DNA of 6,232 nucleotides from Lachnoclostridium sp. UBA7482 (GTDB taxonomy: Bacteria > Bacillota > Clostridia > Lachnospirales > Lachnospiraceae). Where the stretch lies: contig DLOO01000084.1 in assembly GCA_002479645.1 (NCBI GenBank), forward strand, positions 6,179-12,410, in the 5' to 3' direction. The stretch's first letter is position 1; each line of letters begins with the position of its first letter. Below, piece after piece: positions 6,225 to 6,232 of the stretch. The position numbers were made by a program, and so were the translations under genes. The notes below the pieces were generated by a model, which saw only the letters and a program-made list of their open reading frames with translations, was not told the DNA's origin and made no database searches.

Positions 6225-6232
6225 AAAGGGGA
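6225..6232 (+). promoter_or_regulatory. Probable ribosome binding site of the T-box-controlled gene
   Basis: AAAGGGGA lies six nucleotides after the T run and ends at the window edge. Its position right after a T-box terminator suggests that a start codon follows within about 10 nt. The gene itself is not visible; tyrS is the natural guess from the specifier. Confidence 0.45.

Overview
The window looks like chromosomal DNA from a low-to-mid GC Gram-positive anaerobe, most likely a clostridial Firmicute of the Lachnospiraceae or Ruminococcaceae type. The reasons are a T-box leader, a consensus sigma-A promoter (TTGACA, 17 nt, TATAAT), purine-rich Shine-Dalgarno sites, and protein families common in gut clostridia. 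This placement rests on recognising patterns, not on a database search.

Layout. From 1 to 1238 on the + strand lies the C-terminal third or so of a large FtsX-type ABC transporter permease; its 5' end is outside the window. A long imperfect inverted repeat (1256-1315) separates it from a convergent three-gene operon on the - strand. In transcription order the operon is an AMP-forming acyl-CoA/acyl-ACP ligase (5753-4077), a PlsC-type acyltransferase with a zinc ribbon and a C-terminal beta-rich region (3955-2687), and a MATE-family membrane transporter (2669-1317). From 5754 to the end there is no protein gene. This stretch holds the ligase leader, a pair of 11-bp direct repeats, a strong + strand promoter whose palindromic -10 box may also serve the operon, and a complete T-box riboswitch ending in an intrinsic terminator. 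The apparent specifier codon is UAC (tyrosine), so the gene just beyond the right edge is probably tyrS or another tyrosine-related gene. A Shine-Dalgarno-like AAAGGGGA ends the window.

How the genes may work together. A fatty-acid-activating ligase followed by a lysophospholipid or glycerophosphate acyltransferase recalls the two activities fused in the Aas protein of Gram-negative bacteria. Aas re-acylates lysophospholipids delivered by the flippase LplT. Here a MATE protein, a member of the MOP superfamily that also contains lipid flippases, takes the third place. A lipid-remodelling module is therefore a reasonable but unproven hypothesis. The T-box gene is divergently transcribed and probably unrelated in function, though the two units may share promoter DNA. 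Most of the window is ordinary; the most distinctive points are the shared intergenic control region and the ligase-acyltransferase-MATE grouping.
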